Shown piece by piece: positions 56,242 to 64,000 of a DNA stretch of 64,000 bases; the first letter of the stretch is position 1; every line of letters begins with the position of its first letter. This DNA comes from Methylolobus aquaticus (lineage in GTDB: Bacteria; Pseudomonadota; Gammaproteobacteria; Methylococcales; Methylococcaceae). Under the pieces are notes generated by a model. The model did no database searches. It was not told where the DNA came from and saw only the letters and a list, made by a program, of their open reading frames with translations. The DNA lies in NCBI GenBank assembly GCA_004168015.1, contig SEYW01000001.1, positions 186,001 through 250,000 of the forward strand, read 5' to 3'. The position numbers and the translations under genes were made by a program.

Positions 56242-56317
56242 TGGGGATCACGAGCGGGGCCACTGTCGGTCGAAACCGCGGCGGCGCTGACAAATGGGCG
56301 AAAAAATTAGACTTTCA

Positions 56318-56346
56318 AAGATACGTAGGGAAACGCTTATAGTCAA
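56318..56346 (-). promoter_or_regulatory. sigma-70 promoter for the small membrane protein and DUF423
   Basis: On the minus strand: -35 TTGACT (56341-56346), 17-base spacer, -10 TATCTT (56318-56323), expected start near 56311, about 70 bases before the ATG at 56241. It sits in an unusually A/T-rich patch directly downstream of the Tad locus. Confidence 0.65.
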
Positions 56347-56456
56347 TCGCGAACCGTGTAAGGACAACGTTCCCCGGCTTTCCTGCCGCAGCATACGACC
56401 GGTCGCGAGGCTACGCACCACGCCCGTTCGGACCGCGTGGCCTGGCCGCTGCGACC

Positions 56457-57080
56457 TCAGGGGCACGAGGCGAACGCACCGCGCCCATCGGCACCGCCCT
56501 CCGGATTCCAGCCGAGGCTTTCGGCGGGCAAGGTCGTCTCGAAGCGCCGCAGGAATGTCTCGGTGGGCCGCAACAGGCCCCGCCCGCCCTCGTCCCGATT
56601 TTCCCAGGGGAACAGCAGCATGAACGAGGGTGCATAGTCTTGGATGCCGACCCGGACGAAGATCTGAGGTGACCCGTGGATGGCGGCCTGCTGGTCGGCA
56701 GCCGGTGGCTGACCTGAGTTGAAAGCGACTTCGTTAAAGCCGGCGCACGTCGTGCTCATTGGGGCCGAGGCGACGCAATACCGATACGTCAGGGCAATGT
56801 TCTGCGCCTGTAGACCGAGCCCGGGCAGGTCGGTGGCCGCACGATAGATTGCCGGGGAATTGATGTCGCACACGGCGGCCACGCGGGCCGCCCGACGCGT
56901 CGCCTCGCCGAGCAGGTTCCACATCCACAGCGCCCGGATCAACTCGACGAGGCCGACAAGAATCACGATGAACGTAAAAAACGTCAGCGCGAAATCGACA
57001 GCTTGCGCCCCGCGCTGGCGATTTGGCCCCCACCCGCGGGCCAAGCGGGGCATGCCCCTATCGTTCGTCACCGCTGGCAT
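56457..57080 (-). CDS. TadE-like pilus assembly protein (second copy)
   Basis: 207 residues from the ATG at 57080. The TadE-like N-terminal segment RQRGAQAVDFALTFFTFIVILVGLVELIRALWMWNLLGEATRRAARVAAV combines a prepilin-like Glu/Asp-containing helix and transmembrane region. The rest is periplasmic with several cysteines. It overlaps the 3' end of the other tadE-like gene by 13 bases. Probably a pseudopilin in Flp pilus biogenesis. It is the last gene of the Tad locus seen here. Confidence 0.82.
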   Translation of the reverse strand: MPAVTNDRGMPRLARGWGPNRQRGAQAVDFALTFFTFIVILVGLVELIRALWMWNLLGEATRRAARVAAVCDINSPAIYRAATDLPGLGLQAQNIALTYRYCVASAPMSTTCAGFNEVAFNSGQPPAADQQAAIHGSPQIFVRVGIQDYAPSFMLLFPWENRDEGGRGLLRPTETFLRRFETTLPAESLGWNPEGGADGRGAFASCP

Positions 57081-57628
57081 GCCGTGCCCGCGCGGTTGTC
57101 CCCTGCCAGGGAGGTGATCCGCGCTAAAGCAGTGGCCCGCAGCGTGATCGACTCTCCGAAAACCGTACTTAACCGCTCCGGCCACAAAGTGAACGGGTGG
57201 AGATACTCAGCTTGCACGATGGCGTAGCTCAGACCGTCGTGATCGCGACAGAATTCGGCGGTGACCTGTGACTGCGCATCCGGCGGGTTCGCGCATGGCG
57301 CTTCGCGGCCGCAATGGACCAGATTAGCGACGACCTGTTCCAGTAACCCGCCTCCGTAGGCCACGCCCAGTGCGGTGGAGGTCGGCAGCCAGGCGGCGGT
57401 GGCTGGGTCGATTGCCTGGCTGCTCAGGAATTGAGCGGCGTCGCGCACGTTCTTCGTTAATCGGTTGTAATCCAGCAGCAGCAAGGTCAACTCGACCGTT
57501 CCGACGAGCAACACGAATAGCGTCAATACGACGAAAGACAACTCGATGAAGGCGGAACCCGATTGCTGCGCGAATCTGCAGCGAGAGCCGGCGTTCACTC
57601 GCGGCGACAGTGGAACGCGTGCGTGCAT
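57068..57628 (-). CDS. TadE-like pilus assembly protein (first copy)
   Basis: 186 residues from the ATG at 57628, overlapping the tadG stop (ATGA). The N-terminus QQSGSAFIELSFVVLTLFVLLVGTVELTLLLLDYNRLTKNVRDAAQFLS has the Glu-containing helix of TadE proteins. The C-terminal part contains several cysteines (CGREAPCANPP). Probably a minor pseudopilin of the Tad system. Confidence 0.85.
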   Translation of the reverse strand: MHARVPLSPRVNAGSRCRFAQQSGSAFIELSFVVLTLFVLLVGTVELTLLLLDYNRLTKNVRDAAQFLSSQAIDPATAAWLPTSTALGVAYGGGLLEQVVANLVHCGREAPCANPPDAQSQVTAEFCRDHDGLSYAIVQAEYLHPFTLWPERLSTVFGESITLRATALARITSLAGDNRAGTACQR

Positions 57629-59046
57629 CAGGAGTCGCCAGCGCCGGGGGTCTTGTACAGCACGATGCGCCACAATGGGGGCAATTGACCGGATACCGGC
57701 GGTCGCGAATCGCTCCGCCCGATCACGGTACTGGCCCCACACAGACCCTGGACGAGGCCAGCGTCGATGATCTCGCCAGCGATATGCTGCGAGGTATCCG
57801 GGATGACGTCGCTTCGCATACCGCGAGTCAGCAACACGCAAGCATAACCTCTGACCGGATAGGGCCCGTCTTCGGTCGCGCTGTCACAACCAATGACGGG
57901 CACGTTAACGATGCGGCGCAAGGGTTGTGTACCGGTGGGCGAGGTCGTAGTCACCATCGTCTCAACATAAGAGTCGATCAGAGCACGATCGCTGTTTGGG
58001 AGATCCAAGGTCGCAAGAGGCCCGCAGATCGAGCCCTCCCCTAAACCACTCATGACCCCGTCTTGGCCGGGAGCCAGGAAGTCTGTAGGGTACTGTCCGG
58101 CAGGAATACCCGGCCACTGGTCGCGCGAGTAGAAGCGCGTATTGAATGCCCCGCGGTTTTCCATCAAGAATGTGTCTGCATCCTGAGCGTCATCCAACAT
58201 GATTTGCCCCATCGCGTTCGGCGGTACCGGGCATGCCCCCCTTACGCCCGCCAGTGATGCCCTCTTTCCGGCTTCAATTGGGGTGCTCAAGAACCCTTGT
58301 CCTCCTGACGCCTCGGCTGGTAAGCAGCCGAATCCGCCGTTGAGAAACGCCCCTTCCGAGTACTTTGGATAACCGAAACTGCAAAGATCGCCGTTAGCCT
58401 CACCTTGACAACCGGGATCAGCATTCGAGGTTTGATCACACAGGAAGATCGGAAATGGGCAACGCCTGTCATCCCACACCGGCGCTGCCGCCGCCGGGCC
58501 GGCGACGGCACTGCCGGAAATCCGCAGATCGTAGCGTTCATCCACCAGCCAGGGCTGGATGATGCCCATCAGGAAGTCACTGAATCCGATTGGGGTGTCG
58601 ATCGGCTGCCTGAGCCGGATTCGCACATAGATCGGCTGGGAGGAATCCGTCTGTGGACAGGCCGTGGAGAACGCGCCCGAGCTCAGGCTGGTGGCGTACT
58701 GGATGATTACATCCTCTTCGGCAATCGCGGCGCCCAAGGCCTCGTTGCCCGGCGTGGCCGTCGTATACAGCAGCACGTTCATTACGGCGCGCCGGACACC
58801 GAGCACGCCGGTGGGTGGATTCACCGGTGGGGCAGCGCACTTGTCCTGCTGATTCAGCCAAGGGCGGGCATTCATCATGTTGACCTGAGCAGCCCCGGCA
58901 AGCGCCATCGCATCCAGCAGGTTCTGGAGTTTGCTGCGATCGGTGAAGGCATAGCCGGAGGTCAGCGTCAGCCCGATCAGCCCGAACAGCGCGATCAGCA
59001 CGAACGGCACCAATACGACGTAGACGCCCCGCTGCGACACAGGCAT
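57628..59046 (-). CDS. TadG-like pilus assembly protein
   Basis: 472 residues from the ATG at 59046, with GAGGG 8 bases upstream; a GTG at 59127 is the alternative. A TadG-like N-terminus SQRGVYVVLVPFVLIALFGLIGLTLTSGYAFTDRSKLQNLLDAMALAGA is followed by a large periplasmic domain with many cysteines. It has no obvious von Willebrand A MIDAS motif. Part of the Tad operon, downstream of tadD. Confidence 0.82.
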   Translation of the reverse strand: MPVSQRGVYVVLVPFVLIALFGLIGLTLTSGYAFTDRSKLQNLLDAMALAGAAQVNMMNARPWLNQQDKCAAPPVNPPTGVLGVRRAVMNVLLYTTATPGNEALGAAIAEEDVIIQYATSLSSGAFSTACPQTDSSQPIYVRIRLRQPIDTPIGFSDFLMGIIQPWLVDERYDLRISGSAVAGPAAAAPVWDDRRCPFPIFLCDQTSNADPGCQGEANGDLCSFGYPKYSEGAFLNGGFGCLPAEASGGQGFLSTPIEAGKRASLAGVRGACPVPPNAMGQIMLDDAQDADTFLMENRGAFNTRFYSRDQWPGIPAGQYPTDFLAPGQDGVMSGLGEGSICGPLATLDLPNSDRALIDSYVETMVTTTSPTGTQPLRRIVNVPVIGCDSATEDGPYPVRGYACVLLTRGMRSDVIPDTSQHIAGEIIDAGLVQGLCGASTVIGRSDSRPPVSGQLPPLWRIVLYKTPGAGDS

Positions 59047-59135
59047 CGGGCGAGCCCTCACGCCGGTGTTTCGCTCCGCGACATCCAACACCGTCCGCTC
59101 CTGCCGACTGCTTACGCGACTAAGCACCCGCCGGA

Positions 59136-60089
59136 TCAGGACCCTTGCGCGGCCGACCCCGTGAGAGCCCGCAGTTGCTTCATATTGTCGTGCGCCCGCT
59201 CGTAGTAGCTCGGTGCCAGCGCGATCGACTCCGCGAAGAATTTCTCCGCCTGCGGGTAGTCGCCCTTCATCATGCAGACATAACCGACATTGTTGTAGGC
59301 CGCGTGCGGCCGCATGACCTGCGACAACAGGCTGATCGCCGCCTGATAGTGTCCTTCCCTGGCTTCCACGAGGCCGAGATTGCGGGCGGCGCGCCCGTAC
59401 CGCGGGTCCAGCCCCAAGGCTTGGTTCAGATACTCGCGCGCGCGGCGCTGATCGCCCGCCAGATAATGCGAATAGCCGATATTGCTCAGCAACATCGGGG
59501 ACTCCGGCATTACGGCCGCGGCAGCGCGGTAGTGGGCAATCGCGGCGCCGTGGTTGCCGCGCAGGTCGGCGATGATCCCGAGTGCATTCATCGAGCGCCA
59601 GCGCCGTCGATCGGACGCCAGAGCGCGCTTCAGATAGCCCTCGGCCTCACCATAGCGCCGACCATTGAGCCGGCTCAGCCCCAGGCTCTCGTTCGCTCCC
59701 GCATCGTTGGGCGCCGCCTTGAGCATCGCCCGGTAGGCGAGATCCGCCAGACGGGTATCGCCACGGCGGACGTAAATCGCCGCCATCTTCCGCAGCGAGT
59801 CGAGGTTCCGGTTGTCGAGATCGTAGGCGCGCAGGTAGTAGACCAGCGCCAGCTCCTCCTTGCCCTCCCGCAGACTGCCATCCCCGAGGGCGAGTGCCTC
59901 CGGTGCCGACTGCACCGTGGGAAACAACTGGTCGAGCAGGCTTTTCTGCGCACTTCCGGAGAACTGCTCCGATCCGTTCGATGGCTTGGGAGGCAGCTTC
60001 CCCTTGTCGCCGGCACAAGCGTTCAACAATGCGCCGAGGCACACAGCCAGCAGCGCGACACGGGCACAAGGCATCTTCAACATCATCAT
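59136..60089 (-). CDS. tadD: TadD-like TPR lipoprotein
   Basis: 317 residues. The signal ends in LLNACAGD (lipobox), and the mature protein has about seven tetratricopeptide repeats from 70 to 300 (ALVYYLRAYDLDNRNLDSLRKMA; SPMLLSNIGYSHYLAGDQRRAREYLNQAL). TadD is thought to act as a pilotin or assembly factor for the outer-membrane secretin RcpA. Three ATGs at 60089, 60086 and 60083 are possible starts; GGGAG sits just before. Confidence 0.88.
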   Translation of the reverse strand: MMMLKMPCARVALLAVCLGALLNACAGDKGKLPPKPSNGSEQFSGSAQKSLLDQLFPTVQSAPEALALGDGSLREGKEELALVYYLRAYDLDNRNLDSLRKMAAIYVRRGDTRLADLAYRAMLKAAPNDAGANESLGLSRLNGRRYGEAEGYLKRALASDRRRWRSMNALGIIADLRGNHGAAIAHYRAAAAVMPESPMLLSNIGYSHYLAGDQRRAREYLNQALGLDPRYGRAARNLGLVEAREGHYQAAISLLSQVMRPHAAYNNVGYVCMMKGDYPQAEKFFAESIALAPSYYERAHDNMKQLRALTGSAAQGS

Positions 60090-60138
60090 CTCCCGTCGCT
60101 GCGGACCCTGCCGCCCGACGCAGTGAAACGCACGCTGC

Positions 60139-61053
60139 TCATCCCATCGACTTCATCGCGACGACCAGCGACAGCATCGCGGCCCCCGCCGTGATGATCA
60201 AGAAACCCGGCATGAAGCAGACACCAAGCGGCAAGGCCATCTTCACCGTCAACTTGGCCGCCTGTTCGCGGGCCGCCTGCATGCGCTTGGTCCGCAGTTC
60301 CTCGGAGTAGTAGCGCAAACTCTCGGCGATGCTGGTGCCAAACCGCATGCTTTGGGCCAGCGTCATCACCAGCGCCTGGATGTCATCCAGACCGGTGCGC
60401 TTGCCGAGATTGCGCAGGGCTTCCATCCGGTCGACCCCCGCCCGAATCTCCGCGATCACGATCGTCAACTCGTCCATCATCTCCGGGTGGCTGACATCCA
60501 TGTCCCGCGTCACGCGCTGCAATCCGGCATCCAGGCCGAGCCCTGCCTCGGTGCAGACCACAAGGAGGTCGAGTGCATCCGGCAAAGCATGACGAATGGC
60601 GACCTGCCGACGTTTGATCCGCCGGTCGAGCCAGAAACTCGGGCCAACGTAACCGATGCCGAGCAGCAGCACCGCCGGGACGAAGACGGCCCGCAAGCCA
60701 CCCGGCACGAACAGCCCGATCAGGAGCATCAACAACGGCAGCCCCAAGGCCAGCGCGTAGCGCACCGTGAAAAAGGCGGACATTGCGTCCCGCGAGCGAA
60801 AACCCGCATGAAACAGACGCTCACGGATCCGCAGCACGGCTTCGCGGTCGCGCGGGGTCACCCACCGTCCCATCCGCTCCAGCCAGGGGAACCGGGACGC
60901 GCGGCCCAGACGTTCCGTGTTGTGGATCCGCCCGAGGCGCCGCCGGATCGGGTCCTGCGACCGCAGTAACCATTCCATGATGGCCAAGACCAGCAGAAAA
61001 CACGCGGCGCCGACCAGCAGCACGGGCAGCCACAAACCGAACGATCCGGCCAC
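60139..61053 (-). CDS. tadC: TadC, inner-membrane Tad platform protein
   Basis: 304 residues with a T2SSF domain (about 140-270; ALPDALDLLVVCTEAGLGLDAGLQRVTRD) and membrane helices at the N-terminus, centre and end. With TadB it forms the inner-membrane platform for Flp pilus export. It lies 50 bases upstream of tadD and is separated from tadB by 35 bases. Confidence 0.92.
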   Translation of the reverse strand: MAGSFGLWLPVLLVGAACFLLVLAIMEWLLRSQDPIRRRLGRIHNTERLGRASRFPWLERMGRWVTPRDREAVLRIRERLFHAGFRSRDAMSAFFTVRYALALGLPLLMLLIGLFVPGGLRAVFVPAVLLLGIGYVGPSFWLDRRIKRRQVAIRHALPDALDLLVVCTEAGLGLDAGLQRVTRDMDVSHPEMMDELTIVIAEIRAGVDRMEALRNLGKRTGLDDIQALVMTLAQSMRFGTSIAESLRYYSEELRTKRMQAAREQAAKLTVKMALPLGVCFMPGFLIITAGAAMLSLVVAMKSMG

Positions 61054-61088
61054 TCAGGGGTCTCCGCGCCCAGATGGGTCGCACACGT

Positions 61089-62063
61089 TCAGACCTCGAT
61101 CTTCACGAGCCGGCTGATCCACAGCATGCCGACGAGCAGCAGCACGACCGCGACCCCAAGCAGGTTGCGGCCCGCCGGCGTCGCCAGCATCTCCTGGTAA
61201 TACCGCGGATTCATCCACTGGATCAGGCCGGCCACGAACAGCGGCATCAGGCACAAAACCCAGGCCGACATTCGACCCTCGGCAGCCAGCACGCCGATCT
61301 CGCGCTCGAAAACGAAGCGCTCACGCAGCAGCCGCGCGATCTTGTCGAGGATCTCGGACAAGTTGCCTCCGGTCTCGCGCTGGATCAGGATCGCCGTGCT
61401 CATCGCCATCAGGCTGACGCTGGGCACCCGCAGCAACAGATAGCGGAAGGCATCGGCCAGATCGCGACCGTAATTGATCTCGTCGAACACGATTGAAAAC
61501 TCGTCCGACAGCGGCGAGTCCATCTCGCGGGCGGCGTAGGACAAGGCCACCAGGAAGGGGTTACCGGCTTTCAGCGCCCGCGTGATGATGTCCAGCGCCT
61601 CGGGCAACTGTTCCTCGAACTTCTTCAGCCGTTTGCGCCGATCGCGGGCAACCTTTGCGTAGGGGGCGAGCAGCGCGAGCACGGATAAAGCGGCGGCGGC
61701 TCGCGCGTCGTGCAATGCGACCCAGCCGGCCAGCCCGAACACCGCGGCCAGCACCAGACTTCCGAGGACCAGCCGATAGGCCGGAAACAGGCGGCCCGAC
61801 TGCTCGATCATGATGTCCAGCGCATCCATGCCCGCCAGGCTATCCATCCAACGCTCGAACGGCGACAACTCCTTGAGGTACTTCTCTCGCACCAGAGAAA
61901 CACTGGCCTCGCCACGATCGCCCGAAAGCTGCCGCAGGCGGCGGCGGATTCGTCGGCTGTCCGCCGCCGCACTGCCCAGCACGGGAATCAGGAACAGCTG
62001 CAGCAGGAGCAGCACCGCCCCGAAGACGAACAGCGTGAACAGCAGCAACAGGCTATCCGGCAT
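61089..62063 (-). CDS. tadB: TadB, inner-membrane Tad platform protein
   Basis: 324 residues with a T2SSF domain ([62 protein letters not shown]) and about four helices. Partners TadC and is driven by TadA. It follows tadA by 23 bases. Confidence 0.94.
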   Translation of the reverse strand: MPDSLLLLFTLFVFGAVLLLLQLFLIPVLGSAAADSRRIRRRLRQLSGDRGEASVSLVREKYLKELSPFERWMDSLAGMDALDIMIEQSGRLFPAYRLVLGSLVLAAVFGLAGWVALHDARAAAALSVLALLAPYAKVARDRRKRLKKFEEQLPEALDIITRALKAGNPFLVALSYAAREMDSPLSDEFSIVFDEINYGRDLADAFRYLLLRVPSVSLMAMSTAILIQRETGGNLSEILDKIARLLRERFVFEREIGVLAAEGRMSAWVLCLMPLFVAGLIQWMNPRYYQEMLATPAGRNLLGVAVVLLLVGMLWISRLVKIEV

Positions 62064-62086
62064 GGCGTGCTCCGGTACCGTCCACC

Positions 62087-63538
62087 TCAGTCGCGGTACT
62101 CGGCGTCGAAGGTCGACATGTCCACCGGCACACCGCGGCGCTGCAGGATCTCATTGAAGCGCGGCACGATGCCGGTCGCCACGAAGGCGCCCTGCACGCG
62201 GCCGTGTTCGTCGATCCCGCGCCGCTCGAAACGAAAGATCTCGGCGGTCGCAATCTCCCCCTCGAAGCCGCTGATCTCGTGGATGCTGGTGACCCGCCGG
62301 ACGCCATCGGTCATGCGCTCGAGTTGCACGACCACGTGTATCGCCGAAGCGATCTGTGCCCGTATCGTCCGCAGCGGAAAATCGAAGCCCGCCATCGAGA
62401 TCATGCTTTCGATCCTCGATAGCGCATCGCGCGGACTGTTGGCGTGGATCGTCGTCAAAGAACCGTCATGTCCGGTGTTCATCGCCTGCAGCATATCGAA
62501 GGCTTCCTCGCCGCGAACCTCGCCGACCACGATGCGGTCGGGCCGCATTCGCAGACTGTTGCGAACCAGATCGCGCTGCGTGACTTCCCCCTTGCCCTCG
62601 ATGTTCCGCGGCCGGGTTTCGAGCCGGATCACGTGATCCTGCCGCAGCTGCAGCTCGGCCGAGTCCTCGATCGTGATGATGCGCTCGGAGCGCGGAATAT
62701 ATTGCGACAACGCGTTCAGCATCGTCGTCTTGCCGCTGCCGGTACCGCCCGAAATCAGGATGTTCAGGCGCCCGGCCACGGCCGCCTTCAAAAAGGCCGC
62801 CATGGGCAGGTTCAGCGAACGCGTTCGCTGCACCAGGTCGTCGAGTTGCATCCGATCCTTCATGAAGCGCCGGATCGACAGGATGGGACCGTCCAGTGCC
62901 AGCGGCGGGATGATCACGTTGACCCGGGAGCCATCCTTGAGCCGCGCGTCGACCATCGGGGAGGACTCGTCGATACGACGCCCCACGGACGAGACGATAC
63001 GGTCGATGATTTTCAGCAAATGCTCGTTGGATACGAAACGCAGCGGCGTTGGTTCGAGGCGACCGAAACGCTCGACGTAGATCTGACGACACCCATTGAC
63101 CAGGATGTCCGACACGGTCGGCTCCGACAGCAGCGGCTCCAGCGGCCCGAGGCCGAGAATGTCATCCTCGATCAACTGGCAGACACGAATCCGCGACTGG
63201 GCACTCAGCGGCGCGGACTGTTCATCGAACAACCGCAGCGCGGTCTCGCGGATCTGCTTGCGCGCCTGCGACGGTTCCACCGTCACGATCAGCGACAGGT
63301 CGAGAATCTCCAGGAGCCGCTGGTGTATGCGTTCCTTGAACTCGAGTTCGCGGTCGCTCAGAACGGGCAGGTCGAGGCCATAGCCCTCGACCGGCGCCGC
63401 GGCATCGGCCGAGGCCCGCGTCTGTGGATCATTGTCGCGCGAACTACGGTGCGGCAACACGGCCCGGGTCTTGTCCGGGTCCGGATTGGACTGCCCGAGG
63501 AGCCCGATTCTACTGCGTAAATCCAGCGGCGAATTCAT
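62087..63538 (-). CDS. tadA: TadA/CpaF, pilus assembly ATPase
   Basis: 483 residues. A secretion ATPase of the GspE family: an N-terminal helical region ([17 protein letters not shown]), [20 protein letters not shown], Walker [13 protein letters not shown], the Asp box [10 protein letters not shown] and Walker B/arginine region [39 protein letters not shown]. Hydrolyses ATP to polymerise Flp pili. It follows tadZ by 106 bases. Confidence 0.95.
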   Translation of the reverse strand: MNSPLDLRSRIGLLGQSNPDPDKTRAVLPHRSSRDNDPQTRASADAAAPVEGYGLDLPVLSDRELEFKERIHQRLLEILDLSLIVTVEPSQARKQIRETALRLFDEQSAPLSAQSRIRVCQLIEDDILGLGPLEPLLSEPTVSDILVNGCRQIYVERFGRLEPTPLRFVSNEHLLKIIDRIVSSVGRRIDESSPMVDARLKDGSRVNVIIPPLALDGPILSIRRFMKDRMQLDDLVQRTRSLNLPMAAFLKAAVAGRLNILISGGTGSGKTTMLNALSQYIPRSERIITIEDSAELQLRQDHVIRLETRPRNIEGKGEVTQRDLVRNSLRMRPDRIVVGEVRGEEAFDMLQAMNTGHDGSLTTIHANSPRDALSRIESMISMAGFDFPLRTIRAQIASAIHVVVQLERMTDGVRRVTSIHEISGFEGEIATAEIFRFERRGIDEHGRVQGAFVATGIVPRFNEILQRRGVPVDMSTFDAEYRD

Positions 63539-63644
63539 CGAAGTTCGGGAGGGCGTTGAGACCTTGGGGAGCCTATGCTAACCGATCCACGGTGTGAGGG
63601 CTCTCCCATCCGCGTGGCTGCCATAATCGCCCCCGGTTCCAGCC

Positions 63645-64000
63645 TCAATCCAGAAACGGAAACAAGCGCTGGATCAGGTTTTTCGCAGGACGACGCTGCC
63701 GCCCGGTCAGCAGTTCGGCCAGCGAGATCAGACTGCGGGTTATCTCGGCATTCGCGGCAAATTCGAGCAACGGCTGACCGATGTTCGTGGACTGCGCGAC
63801 ATTCTGGTAGTCGTTCGGCAAGGCGTAGACATGGTTGAAGCGGAGTGTCTGCTTGAGCTCGGCCAGCGACATCGATGAGCGTTCCGAATAGCGGTTGACG
63901 ACAACGAGCAGCCGCTGGTCCGGCACGTTCATATCGTTCCGGAGAATCTGCAGCAACCGTTTGGTATCCCGGACGTGCGCAACACTTTGCTGCATGACCA
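63645..64000 (-). CDS. TadZ/CpaE-like ATPase, C-terminal part (cut by window edge)
   Basis: 118 codons remain, the frame staying open through the right edge. The C-terminal region QSVAHVRDTKRLLQILRNDMNVPDQRLLVVVNRYSERSSMSLAELKQTL matches CpaE/TadZ proteins of the MinD/ParA family that place the Tad apparatus at the pole. The Walker A and receiver-like N-terminal domain would lie beyond the window. An internal ATG at 63995 is not a start. Confidence 0.85.
   Translation of the reverse strand, partial: VMQQSVAHVRDTKRLLQILRNDMNVPDQRLLVVVNRYSERSSMSLAELKQTLRFNHVYALPNDYQNVAQSTNIGQPLLEFAANAEITRSLISLAELLTGRQRRPAKNLIQRLFPFLD

Overview
The window is GC-rich chromosomal DNA from a gammaproteobacterium. 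The gene blocks rnr-rlmB, hfq-hflX-hflK-hflC with hisZ and purA, and nagZ-hpt-MTI phosphorylase are classic gammaproteobacterial neighbourhoods. A three-gene tetrahydromethanopterin/methanofuran-type cofactor block (42.9-45.7 kb) points to a C1-oxidising (methylotroph-like) lineage, and a SoxY/SoxZ pair points to sulfur chemistry. I cannot name the genus.

Layout. 0-2.6 kb: an mlaFEDB lipid-transport operon (minus strand) without mlaC. 2.7-18 kb: housekeeping: serS, mtnA, rnr-rlmB, a tRNA-Leu(CAG) with a near-consensus promoter, purA, hisZ, hflC/hflK/hflX/hfq, then nagZ, a phosphoribosyltransferase and a methylthioinosine phosphorylase. 18-19 kb: soxY and soxZ, unusually divergent. 19.2-22 kb: a lipocalin, an Atg22-like MFS transporter and a lipoprotein. 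22.1-27 kb: the most novel block: a GT21-like glycosyltransferase translationally coupled to a cytochrome P450 fused to a SAM methyltransferase, followed by an unassigned VOC/HPPD-like protein. 27.1-28.8 kb: an HMA-like/DUF5132 pair and a small secreted protein.

28.8-42.5 kb is a urea-uptake island: a LuxR-type response regulator and a 1127-residue NCS1-permease/Cys-cluster/hybrid histidine kinase on the minus strand, a lipoprotein, then an FmdC-like porin and urtABCDE on the plus strand. It ends in a UreE-like gene that has lost a metal ligand and its His-rich tail; no urease genes are seen. A perfect inverted repeat precedes the porin. 42.9-46.7 kb: DUF6513, DUF447, mfnB-like and pyrD in one tight operon. 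46.8-56 kb: small secreted and membrane proteins, a His-tailed DUF2231 protein, an AttH-like protein with a diheme lipoprotein cytochrome, a zinc alcohol dehydrogenase, pepN and DUF423. 56.4-64 kb: a Tad (Flp pilus) locus on the minus strand (tadZ partial, tadA, tadB, tadC, tadD, tadG, two tadE-like genes), running off the right edge.

Functional threads: urea sensing and uptake apparently separated from urease; methylthioadenosine salvage shared by mtnA and the MTI phosphorylase; and a lipid- or secondary-metabolite-type glycosyltransferase/P450/methyltransferase module whose product is unknown.
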